Source: Micromonospora endolithica | GTDB taxonomy: Bacteria > Actinomycetota > Actinomycetes > Mycobacteriales > Micromonosporaceae | Assembly: GCF_003626595.1 (NCBI RefSeq) | Contig: NZ_RBAK01000006.1 | Span: 186,001-250,000 of the forward strand | DNA length: 64,000 nt | Direction: 5' to 3' | Shown here: piece by piece, positions 8,938 through 16,123 of the stretch | Layout of the letters: every line of letters starts with the position of its first letter | How positions within the stretch are numbered: the stretch's first letter is position 1 | Position numbers and translations under genes: made by a program | Notes under the pieces: generated by a model | Told to the model about the DNA's origin: nothing | Seen by the model: the letters and a program-made list of their open reading frames with translations, nothing else | Databases searched by the model: none

Positions 8938-10553
8938 GCCGGCTCCAGCGCGGCGGCGACCTGCTCGACGGTCAGCCATGGTGCGGGGGCGAGGACCTTG
9001 GCCACCTGCGGGGCGAACGCGGGGGAGGCGAGCATGATCTCCGCCGTGGTGCCGTCGGCGACGACGGACCCCTCGGCCAGCACCACCACCCGGTCGGCCA
9101 GGGTCGCGACGAGTTCGACGTCGTGCGTCGCCAGCACCACGCTCCGGCCGGCGGCGGCCAGCTTCCGGACCACGGTGGTGAACTGCCGCTTGGCCCGGTA
9201 GTCCAGGCCGCGCGTCGGCTCGTCGAGCAGGACCACCGGTGGGGCGGCGGTGAGTTGGACGGCCAGCGCGAGGGCGAGACGCTGCCCCTCGGACAGGTCC
9301 CGGGGATGCCGGTCGCCGGGCAGGCCGGGGGTGAGCTGGTCCAGCAGGGCCCGGCAGGTGCCGGCGGGCGTTCCGGTCTCCCGGTCGGCCTGCGTGCACT
9401 CGGCGTCCACCGTCTCCAGGTAGAGCAGGTCACCCGGGGTCTGCGGGACCAGGCCGACGTGCCGGCGGGCCCGGCCGGCCGGCAGGGCCTTCGGGTCGAG
9501 GTCGCCGCGCGGCCCGGCCACCGCCACCGTGCCACCCTGCCGGGGGCCGCTGCCCTGCACCGCCCACAGCAGGCTGGACTTGCCGGAACCGTTGCGGCCC
9601 ATCAGCGCGACGACCCGCCCGGGACGCAGGTCGAGGTCGACGCCGGCCACGGCGACGGTGCCCGGATAGCGCACCACGACCTTCCGGGCGGTCAGCACGG
9701 GCGCGTCGACCGGGGCCGGCGCGGGCTCGGCGGGTGCCACATCGGTGAGCCGCTCGCGCAGGGTGGACGCGCGTCGCCGGGCGTCGCGGACCGACAGCGG
9801 CAGCGGCGTCCAGCCGGCCAGCCGGCCCAGCTCCACCAGCGGCGGCGCGAGGTCCACACCGGCGAGTACGTCGGCCGGCGCCCCGTCCACCACGCGACCG
9901 TCGCCGGGCAGGTAGAGCAGCCGGTCGGCGTACTGCACCACCCGCTCCAGCCGGTGCTCGGCCAGGACCACGGTGACGCCGAGGTCGTGCACCAGCCGGG
10001 TGACGGTGGCGAGCACGTCCTCGGCGGCGGTCGGGTCCAGCGCGGAGGTGGGTTCGTCGAGCACCAGCACCCGGGGATGACTGGTGAGCACCGCGCCGAT
10101 GGCGACCCGCTGCTGCTGCCCGCCGGAGAGCGTCCGCAGTGGCCGGTGCCGCAGCTCGGCGACGCCGAGCAGGTCCAGGGTCTCCTCCACCCGCTTGCGC
10201 ATCACCGACGGCGGCAGGGCCAGCTGCTCCATGCCGTACGCCAGTTCCTCCTCGACGGTGTCGGTGACGAACCCGGACAGCGGGTCCTGGCCGACCACGC
10301 CCACGACGTCGGCGAGGTCACGCGGCGGGTGCCGGCGGGTGTCCCGGCCGGCCACCGTCACGGTGCCGTGCAGGGTGCCGCCGGTGAAGTGCGGCACCAG
10401 GCCGTTGATCGCCCGCAGCAGCGTCGACTTGCCGGCGCCGGTGCGGCCGGCGACCAGGCAGAGCTCGCCCTCCTCGACCCGGAGGGTCACGTCCCGCAGC
10501 GGCGCGGCGACGCCCTCGGCGTAGCGGACGGTGACCCGGTCGAAGCTGATCAT
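8934..10553 (-). CDS. ecfA: ECF transporter ATPase, two ATP-binding cassettes in one chain
   Basis: 539 aa from ATG 10553, which overlaps the stop of ecfT (ATGA). NBD1 (about residues 1-235) has Walker A GRTGAGKST, signature LSGGQQQR and Walker B VLVLDEPTSALD. NBD2 (about 285-525) has Walker A GRNGSGKSS, a degenerate signature LSEGQ and Walker B VVLLDEPTRGLD, with a DVELVATLADR region after it. The fused pair corresponds to separate EcfA1 and EcfA2 in Firmicutes and powers vitamin uptake with EcfT and the S subunit. An Ala/Pro-rich linker (about 255-285) joins the two. The gene overlaps both neighbours, implying tight translational coupling. Confidence 0.9.
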   Translation of the reverse strand: MISFDRVTVRYAEGVAAPLRDVTLRVEEGELCLVAGRTGAGKSTLLRAINGLVPHFTGGTLHGTVTVAGRDTRRHPPRDLADVVGVVGQDPLSGFVTDTVEEELAYGMEQLALPPSVMRKRVEETLDLLGVAELRHRPLRTLSGGQQQRVAIGAVLTSHPRVLVLDEPTSALDPTAAEDVLATVTRLVHDLGVTVVLAEHRLERVVQYADRLLYLPGDGRVVDGAPADVLAGVDLAPPLVELGRLAGWTPLPLSVRDARRRASTLRERLTDVAPAEPAPAPVDAPVLTARKVVVRYPGTVAVAGVDLDLRPGRVVALMGRNGSGKSSLLWAVQGSGPRQGGTVAVAGPRGDLDPKALPAGRARRHVGLVPQTPGDLLYLETVDAECTQADRETGTPAGTCRALLDQLTPGLPGDRHPRDLSEGQRLALALAVQLTAAPPVVLLDEPTRGLDYRAKRQFTTVVRKLAAAGRSVVLATHDVELVATLADRVVVLAEGSVVADGTTAEIMLASPAFAPQVAKVLAPAPWLTVEQVAAALEPA

Positions 10554-11797
10554 CGGTGACCTCCGGTCACCGGTGCCGGCGACGTCGTGGGCCGGGCGGC
10601 ATCCGTCGTCGCGGCGGACACCGGTACCGGCGGGCGGGTGGGACGCGCCAGCGGCGGTGGCGGGGCCAGCCAGGCCGGCGCCGCCCCGGCGGCGACGGCG
10701 AGCAGCAGCAACGGGGTCAGCTCGGGCCAGGTGGGCGGGCTGACCGGGGGGTAGAGCAGCTCCGGGGCCACCCTGCCGGCCAGCACCGTCAGGGCGGCGG
10801 CGGTCACCCCGCAGCCGGCCACCAGCAGCTCGGCGGGGCGCCACCGGTCCGGCCGGTACCGGCTGCGGCGCACCCGGCGCCCGGCCAGCAGCATCCCGGC
10901 CACGGCGACGACCAGGCCGGCCAGCAGCATCGGCAGGCCCAGGTGGTCCGAGCCGGTGGTGTCGAGCAGCCCGTACGTGCCGGCGCAGACACCGACCAGC
11001 CCGCCGAGCACCAGCGCCCCGGTGACCGCCCGCTGACCGGCCGGCACCGCGTCGGTACGGCCGTAGCCACGCGAGTCCATCGCCGCGGCCAGCGCCAGGG
11101 ACCGGTCCAACGCGTCGGCCAGCACCGGCAGGGCGATGCCCCGCAGGGCCCGTACCCCCCGCCCGGGCGCGCCGCGCAGCCGCCGCGCCCGGCGGACCCG
11201 CAGCACGCTCTCGACCAGTTGCGGCGCGACCGACAGCGCCACCACCACCGCCGTGCCGACCGCGTACAGGGCTCCGGGTACGGCCTTGAGCAGCCGTTTC
11301 GGGTTGGCCAGCGCGTTGGCGGCGCCGAGGCAGACCAGCATCGCGGCCAGCCGCAGCCCGTCCTGGAAACCGCCGAGGAGCTGCTCGGCGGCGACGGGCC
11401 CGAACAGGCGGATGCCGGCCGCCCATTCCGGCAGCGGGATCTCCGGCAGCCGGACCAGCACGTGCTCGCCCTGCCCGCCGCCGAACACGATCCGGAACAC
11501 CACCCGCATCGCCACGATCACCGCGCCGAGCACCAGGTACATCCGGAACGCCAGCGCCCACGGGGCGTCGCCGCGCCGGCGGACGACCACCAGCGCGGCG
11601 ACCGCGACGAGCAGGCCCAACCCCAGCGGGTTGGTGGTGTGACTGGCCGCGGTGGCCAGTCCGAGCGCCCACAGCCACCACGCGCCCGGGTGCAGGCCCC
11701 GGGGCAGCCGCCGGTCCGGCCACCGGACCGGCCCCCGTCGGTCGTCGACGGCCGTCGCCGGACCGCGCCCGACCGGGACCGGGGCGCGGTCAGTCAT
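10550..11797 (-). CDS. ecfT: ECF transporter transmembrane coupling subunit EcfT
   Basis: 415 aa from ATG 11797 (MTDRAPVPVG), chosen over an upstream ATG because it sits just past the preceding gene's stop. Several membrane helices are interrupted by a cytosolic part with the coupling-helix motif AAMDSRGYGR (an Ala-Arg-Gly variant) and RRARRLRGAPGRG. These are the EcfT features that bind the two ATPases. C-terminal helices continue to about residue 375, followed by a Pro/Thr-rich tail. EcfT couples ATP hydrolysis to toppling of the S component. It lies between the transcobalamin-like genes and ecfA in one apparent operon. Confidence 0.88.
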   Translation of the reverse strand: MTDRAPVPVGRGPATAVDDRRGPVRWPDRRLPRGLHPGAWWLWALGLATAASHTTNPLGLGLLVAVAALVVVRRRGDAPWALAFRMYLVLGAVIVAMRVVFRIVFGGGQGEHVLVRLPEIPLPEWAAGIRLFGPVAAEQLLGGFQDGLRLAAMLVCLGAANALANPKRLLKAVPGALYAVGTAVVVALSVAPQLVESVLRVRRARRLRGAPGRGVRALRGIALPVLADALDRSLALAAAMDSRGYGRTDAVPAGQRAVTGALVLGGLVGVCAGTYGLLDTTGSDHLGLPMLLAGLVVAVAGMLLAGRRVRRSRYRPDRWRPAELLVAGCGVTAAALTVLAGRVAPELLYPPVSPPTWPELTPLLLLAVAAGAAPAWLAPPPPLARPTRPPVPVSAATTDAARPTTSPAPVTGGHR

Positions 11798-12716
11798 CCG
11801 GGTCGGCGGCGCGTCGGCGCCGGGCGGCGACCACGCCACCGGCGGCGAGCGCGGCCAGCAGCAGCGCCCCGGCCGCCGTGCCCAGCGGCAGGCCCCCGTC
11901 GTCCCGGGACGCCGCGACCTCGGTCACCACCGGCCCGTCGGTCGGGCCCGCGGAGGGTACGCCCGGGGCGCCGCTCGGCGTGGGCGGTGGCGGCGACGAA
12001 CCCGGCGCGCGGGGCGTCATCGAGGCGCCGGTGGACACCGGAAGGCCGGGGCCGGCGGTCGGCGGGCGTACCGTGCCGGGAAGCCCACCCTCGGCGGCCG
12101 GTGGCGGGTTTCCGCCTCCTGCCGGCGGTGGCGCGATCGGCCCGCCACCGCCCACGGGGGGAGGTGGTGGGGGTGGTGGCGCCGGCGGCGCGGGTGGCGG
12201 TGGCGGTGGCGCCGGCGGAGCGGGGCGCTTCGGGGCGATTCCGGGCCGGGGTGCGTCGCTGGCGTCGCGGTTCAGGGAGAACGACCAGCCCTCGAAACTG
12301 CCCGCCGGTGGCTTGCGGTTGAGCACACCCTTGGCGCTGTACGTCCAGCTGCCATCGTTCGGGGCGTGCCAGTACGACCAGTAGGCGCTGGCCGGCGGCG
12401 TGTCGACGCACTTCTCCGCCGCGGTGGACGGCCTGCCCTCGATCCGGCAGACGAACCCCTCGCCCCAGCGCAGGGTGCCGGTGATCTGGAAGCCGGCGTT
12501 CTTGAGCGCCGCGAGGCCGGTGGACTGGGTCCCCGCGGCGCAACGCACCACCGTGCCGCCGCCGAGCTGGTGGAAGTCGACCACGACGGTGACGCCGGAG
12601 GCGTCCGGGCAGTAGCCGGCCGACCCGGCGGCCGTCGCCGGGGTGCCGGGCCCGAGCACCGTGCCCGTGGCGGCCAGGACGACGACCAGTCCGGCGCGGG
12701 CGGTGCGGACCGTCAT
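11790..12716 (-). CDS. membrane-anchored DUF4430 (transcobalamin C-terminal-like) protein of the ECF/B12 locus
   Basis: 308 aa. ATG 12716 overlaps the preceding gene's stop. A Sec signal (about 1-27) precedes a DUF4430 domain (about 30-150) with SGVTVVVDFHQLGGG, GLAALKNAGFQITG, FVCRIEGRPS and the Trp-rich SAYWSYWHAPNDGSW and FEGWSFSLN. This fold is the C-terminal B12-contacting domain of animal intrinsic factor and transcobalamin. A Pro/Gly linker (about 160-265) leads to LPLGT, one hydrophobic helix and RRRR at the C-terminus, a layout like a sortase signal, although LPLGT followed by AAG is non-canonical. It resembles the SCO2322-type proteins beside ECF genes in streptomycetes. A role in cobalamin handling is inferred. 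Confidence 0.8.
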   Translation of the reverse strand: MTVRTARAGLVVVLAATGTVLGPGTPATAAGSAGYCPDASGVTVVVDFHQLGGGTVVRCAAGTQSTGLAALKNAGFQITGTLRWGEGFVCRIEGRPSTAAEKCVDTPPASAYWSYWHAPNDGSWTYSAKGVLNRKPPAGSFEGWSFSLNRDASDAPRPGIAPKRPAPPAPPPPPPAPPAPPPPPPPPVGGGGPIAPPPAGGGNPPPAAEGGLPGTVRPPTAGPGLPVSTGASMTPRAPGSSPPPPTPSGAPGVPSAGPTDGPVVTEVAASRDDGGLPLGTAAGALLLAALAAGGVVAARRRRAADPDD

Positions 12717-14185
12717 GCCGCCCGCCGGCGGCCGAGCACCAGCAGCACCGCCCCGCCGCCGAGCAGCAGGAGCGCGACCAGCAGGTAGCTGGTGATCGCC
12801 GCGCCGGTTCTCGGCAGGGCACCGGGACCCGGGGCCGCCGGTGTCGTGCCCGGTGCGGCGGTGGTGCCCGGCGGGGGGACGGTGCTCGGCGCGGTGGTGG
12901 GGGACGGACTCGGCGGTGCGGTGGTCACCGGGGCGCTCGGCGTCGGGCCGGTGGTGGCCGTGGCCGGCGCGGTCGGCGTCGGTGCCCCGGTGGGGGAGAC
13001 GGTGGCGGTGGGCGAGGCCGTGCCGGTCGGGGTGGGTTCCGGGGACGTCGGCGGCGGGTCGAGGCCGATCCGGCCGAGCGGGACCCCGGCGAGCCCGAGC
13101 AGGGCCTGGGCGGTGGCCCGGCGCCACTGGTCCCGCTCGTGCTCCGCGATACCCGTCTCGGCGGCGGTTGCCAGTCCCGCCCTGTCGTAGGCGATGGCGC
13201 CCGCCTCGGCGGCCGCCGGACCACCGGTCGAGGCGGTGACCTGAAGCCCGGTCAGCGCCTTCGCGGCGCGGGCTGCCGCGGCGTCCCGGCCGGCGGCGGC
13301 GAGGGCCTGACCGGCCAGGCCGGTGCTGTTGGAGTTCGCGCCGGACGTCGGTCCCGACCCGCCGTACGATCCGTCGGCGCGCTGCTGGGTCACCAGCCAC
13401 TCCGCGCCCTTCGCCGCCGCCGTGGCCGCGCCGGTGGCGCCGTCGTCGGCGGCGGCCAGCAGGGCCTGGACGGCCATCGCGGTCGAGTCCACGTCGAGCG
13501 TGGCGTCGGACTGCTCGTCGCAGGACGGCGACGGGCCGTCCGCGGTGTCCGGGTAGAGCCGGAAGCCGCCGGCCGCGCACTGCTGCCGGACGAGGAAGTC
13601 CACGGTGTCCTGCGGCAGGGCGCCGCTGCGGGCCAGACCCAGCACGGCGAAGGACTGGTCGAAGGTGTTGCTGGCGTCCGGGCCGGTGGCGGCGGTGGTG
13701 CGGCTGGTGATCCGTCCCCGCTGGTGGCCCGCGTCCGCCCCGGCGATCAGCGAGCGGGTCTCCGTGCGCAGGTCGAACCCACCGAAGTCGCCGGGATCGG
13801 CGCCGGCGGCGGAGGCGGCGTAGAGCAGCTTCGCGGTGGCCCCGCCGTCGGTGAAGCCCTCGATGCCGAAGTCGTCGTAGCTGTTGTAGGACCGCACGTG
13901 CGCCGCGACCTGCTCGGTGGCGGCCCGGCGGGTCGGGTCGGCCACGCCGGTGGCGGACAGGGCGATGAGACCGTCGACGGTCAGACCCCAGTCCGCGCCG
14001 CCGAACGGCCCGGGCAGCGACCCGTCGCTGAACTCGCCGGCCAGCCAGGACGCGGCGTCACGGGCGGCGGTGACATCGGCCGGGGCCGGTGCGGCCACCA
14101 CGGTCAGGGGTAGTGCGGAGATCGCGACGAGGGTCGTCGCCGCGACGGTGCCGAGACCGGTGGCGAGACGCCGGGACAGGGGCAT
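12713..14185 (-). CDS. LPXTG-anchored alpha/alpha-toroid (intrinsic-factor N-domain-like) surface protein
   Basis: 490 aa from ATG 14185, with GAAAGG upstream. A Sec signal (about 1-33) is followed by an alpha/alpha-toroid region (about 40-360). Its repeats, such as WGLTVDGLIALSATG, DASNTFDQSFAVLGLAR and DSTAMAVQALLAAADD, match prenyltransferase/terpene-cyclase-type toroids, the fold of the N-terminal B12-binding domain of intrinsic factor. A long Pro/Thr/Ser stalk (about 365-450) ends in the sorting signal LPRTG, a hydrophobic helix and RRR, predicting covalent attachment to peptidoglycan by sortase. It is the first gene after a cobalamin riboswitch and is translationally coupled to a DUF4430 gene. 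Direct B12 binding is a prediction; toroids also occur in enzymes, but no catalytic motif is apparent. Confidence 0.8.
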   Translation of the reverse strand: MPLSRRLATGLGTVAATTLVAISALPLTVVAAPAPADVTAARDAASWLAGEFSDGSLPGPFGGADWGLTVDGLIALSATGVADPTRRAATEQVAAHVRSYNSYDDFGIEGFTDGGATAKLLYAASAAGADPGDFGGFDLRTETRSLIAGADAGHQRGRITSRTTAATGPDASNTFDQSFAVLGLARSGALPQDTVDFLVRQQCAAGGFRLYPDTADGPSPSCDEQSDATLDVDSTAMAVQALLAAADDGATGAATAAAKGAEWLVTQQRADGSYGGSGPTSGANSNSTGLAGQALAAAGRDAAAARAAKALTGLQVTASTGGPAAAEAGAIAYDRAGLATAAETGIAEHERDQWRRATAQALLGLAGVPLGRIGLDPPPTSPEPTPTGTASPTATVSPTGAPTPTAPATATTGPTPSAPVTTAPPSPSPTTAPSTVPPPGTTAAPGTTPAAPGPGALPRTGAAITSYLLVALLLLGGGAVLLVLGRRRAA

Positions 14186-14244
14186 GGGGATGCCTTTCGC
14201 AGAGCGGTCGGTGAGAGCTCCGGAAAACACCCCGAGAATGACGA

Positions 14245-14277
14245 CACCCCGCTCCGCGTGCTGCGGTGAGCGGGGTG
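14245..14277 (-). terminator. stem-loop of the riboswitch expression platform
   Basis: Perfect 10-bp stem CACCCCGCTC/GAGCGGGGTG (14268-14277 with 14245-14254 as read on the minus strand) around a 13-nt loop, between the aptamer and the toroid start codon. No U-tract follows, which is common for actinomycete terminators. It is the best candidate for the switching hairpin. Confidence 0.55.
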
Positions 14278-14333
14278 AGGCGGACCTCGGTGGCCCGGAC
14301 TTCACCCTGTAGACCTCGACAGTGGAAGCCGCT

Positions 14334-14430
14334 CGTCCCGGGTGAGGCATTCCGGCTCGCGAGGTCTCCGCCTCGCTCACGGTTGCGGGTCAGCGCCGGC
14401 TTCGAACCGGCTTCCCCCCACACGGGACGT
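14334..14430 (-). ncRNA. compact cobalamin riboswitch upstream of the surface B12-capture/ECF operon
   Basis: On the minus strand the RNA shows the cobalamin-riboswitch core in order: GGGAAGCCGG, an AA-CCGGCGCUG segment, CCCGCAACCGUGAGC and GAGCCGGAAUGCC. It is closed by a P1 helix CGTCCCG/CGGGACG (14423-14429 with 14334-14340). GCGAGG-loop-CCTCGC forms an internal hairpin. At ~97 nt it lacks the long peripheral arms of the classical form, unlike the full-size copy at 18673-18838. Cobalamin riboswitches normally lower expression when B12 is plentiful, as expected for an uptake operon. Confidence 0.82.
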
Positions 14431-14535
14431 ATGCAGTTGTGCGCCCGGCGTGCACCGGGTGCGGTCACCGTACCGCTCGTGCGTCGACGACGCCAAGGGT
14501 GGTGGCCGTCACCCGGTGCGGCCCGGGCGGCCCGG

Positions 14536-15021
14536 TCAGGGCGCGGCGATGCCGGGTGCGGCACCCGCGCCGAACGACCAGCCCTCGACGCTGCCCGGCG
14601 CGGGGTTGTAGCTGCTCGCGCCGGACGTGCTGTAGGACCACGAGCCGCCGCTGGGGGCGTGCCAGTACGACCAGTACGCGGTGGCCGAGGGGGTGTTGAC
14701 GCACGGCTCGGTCGCGGCGGTGGGCTTGCCGTTGATCCGGCAGACGAAGGCCAGGCCCCAGCGTGCGGTGCCGGTCACCGTGAAGCCGGCGCCCTGTAGG
14801 GCGGCCAGCCCGGTGGCCGGGTCGCCGGGGGCGCAGCCGACCTGGACCCCGCCGCCGAGGGCGGCGAAGTCGACCACGACGGTCACCCCCGAGGTGCCGA
14901 CGCAGGCGGCGGCGTGCGCGGCCCGCGGCGCGGGCTCGACGGCGGTCAGGGCGATGGCGGCGACGGCGGCGGCCAGCAGGCCGGCAAGGCGCCGGCGGGC
15001 AGTGCGGCGGTGACGGAACAC
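14536..15021 (-). CDS. small secreted solo DUF4430 (transcobalamin C-terminal-like) protein
   Basis: 161 aa from GTG 15021 with a strong AGGAGGA about 6 bases upstream. After a signal peptide (about 1-38) almost the whole chain is one DUF4430 domain: SGVTVVVDFAALGGG, GLAALQGAGFTVTG, FVCRINGKPT, TAYWSYWHAPSGGSW and VEGWSFG. It parallels the first half of the 11790-12716 protein but has no stalk, helix or sorting signal, so it should be released. It lies 67 bp after nrdB and before the second riboswitch. It is therefore probably read through from the nrdAB promoter and sits under the first riboswitch. A diffusible corrinoid-binding role is a hypothesis. Confidence 0.78.
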   Translation of the reverse strand: MFRHRRTARRRLAGLLAAAVAAIALTAVEPAPRAAHAAACVGTSGVTVVVDFAALGGGVQVGCAPGDPATGLAALQGAGFTVTGTARWGLAFVCRINGKPTAATEPCVNTPSATAYWSYWHAPSGGSWSYSTSGASSYNPAPGSVEGWSFGAGAAPGIAAP

Positions 15022-15088
15022 GAGGTCCTCCTGAGATCGGGTGGGCGGTGGAGACGGGTGACGGGCATGTGGGCGGCCGGTGCGGCGG

Positions 15089-16123
15089 TCAAAAGTCGTC
15101 GTCGAAGGTCACGCTGCCGCTGACGCCGACCTGGTACGCGGACACCCGCCGTTCGAAGAAGTTCGACAACTCCTGCACGTCCTGAAGGTCCATGAACGCG
15201 AACGGGTTCGCCGCGCCGTAGAGCGGGGCGATGCCGAGCTGGGCGAGCCGACGGTCGGCCACGTGTCGCAGGTACTCCCGCATGTCGCCCAGGGACAGCC
15301 CGGAGACGCCCTGGCCGAGAAGGTCCTCGGCGAACTGTGCCTCGCACTCGACCGCCTCGGCGAGCATCTCGCGTACCTGGCGGACCATCTCGTCGTCGAA
15401 CAGTTCCGGTTCCTCGCGCCGCACGGTGTCCACCACGTCGAAGGCGAACGCCATGTGCATGGACTCGTCGCGGAACACCCAGTTGGTGCCGGAGGCGAGT
15501 CCGTTGAGCAGGCCCCGGGACCGCAGGAAGTAGACGTAGGCGAAGGCGCCGTAGAAGAACAGGCCCTCGATGCAGGCGGCGAAGCAGATCAGGTTCAGCA
15601 GGAACGCCCGGCGGTCGTCCCGGGTACGCAGCTCGCGCAACTCGAAGATGGAGTCGATCCAGCGGAAGCAGAACTCGGCCTTGCGCCGGATCGAGGGGAT
15701 GTTCTCGATGGCGGCGAACGCGGCGAAGCGTTCCTTCTCGTCGGGTACGTAGGTGTCCAGCAGGTTGAGGTAGAACTGGACGTGCACCGCCTCCTCGAAC
15801 AGTTGCCGGGACAGGTAGAGCCGGCCCTCCGGGGAGTTGACGTGCTGGTAGAGGTTGAGCACCAGGTTGTTGGCGACGATGGTGTCGCCGGTGGCGAAGA
15901 ACGCGACCAGCCGGGACACCAGGTGCCGCTCGGCGGGTGAGAGTTCGGCCAGGTCGGCGAGGTCGGCGTGCAGGTCGACCTCCTCGACGGTCCAGGTGTT
16001 GCGGATGGCGTCCTTGAACCGGTCGAAGAACCGCGGATGCCGCATCGGGCGCAGGGTGAGGTCCAGACCGGGATCGAGCAGCAGGTGCCGGGTGCCGGTC
16101 GGGGTCTCGGGGGCGGTGGTCAC
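15089..16123 (-). CDS. nrdB: class Ia-type ribonucleotide reductase small subunit
   Basis: 344 aa. GTG 16123 overlaps the nrdA stop (GTGA), so the subunits are coupled. The four-helix ferritin-like core shows the diiron ligands and radical site in FEEAVHVQFY: Glu, His and, four residues after the His, the Tyr expected to hold the radical. Later ligands lie around AACIEGLFFYG and FRDESMHMAF. The C-terminal VTFDDDF resembles the tail that docks on NrdA. NrdB generates the radical needed by NrdA for deoxyribonucleotide synthesis with O2. Control by the upstream cobalamin riboswitch matches streptomycete nrdABS, where a B12-dependent class II enzyme takes over when B12 is present. Confidence 0.93.
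   Translation of the reverse strand: MTTAPETPTGTRHLLLDPGLDLTLRPMRHPRFFDRFKDAIRNTWTVEEVDLHADLADLAELSPAERHLVSRLVAFFATGDTIVANNLVLNLYQHVNSPEGRLYLSRQLFEEAVHVQFYLNLLDTYVPDEKERFAAFAAIENIPSIRRKAEFCFRWIDSIFELRELRTRDDRRAFLLNLICFAACIEGLFFYGAFAYVYFLRSRGLLNGLASGTNWVFRDESMHMAFAFDVVDTVRREEPELFDDEMVRQVREMLAEAVECEAQFAEDLLGQGVSGLSLGDMREYLRHVADRRLAQLGIAPLYGAANPFAFMDLQDVQELSNFFERRVSAYQVGVSGSVTFDDDF

Larger units (their letters stand above)
14186..14535 (-). other. 350-base leader with compact cobalamin riboswitch and hairpin
   Basis: Non-coding stretch between the solo DUF4430 gene and the toroid gene. It contains the compact cobalamin aptamer (14334-14430) and a strong stem-loop (14245-14277), annotated separately. 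No protein gene is supported here. Confidence 0.8.

Noticed and set aside
8934..11723. A 929-aa ABC protein
   Set aside because: The N-terminal ~390 codons are a shadow of ecfT; the ATPase begins at ATG 10553 by ATGA overlap.
14396..14412. tRNA T-arm-like GCCGG-TTCGAA hairpin
   Set aside because: It is the internal hairpin of the cobalamin riboswitch core; no acceptor, D or anticodon arms surround it.
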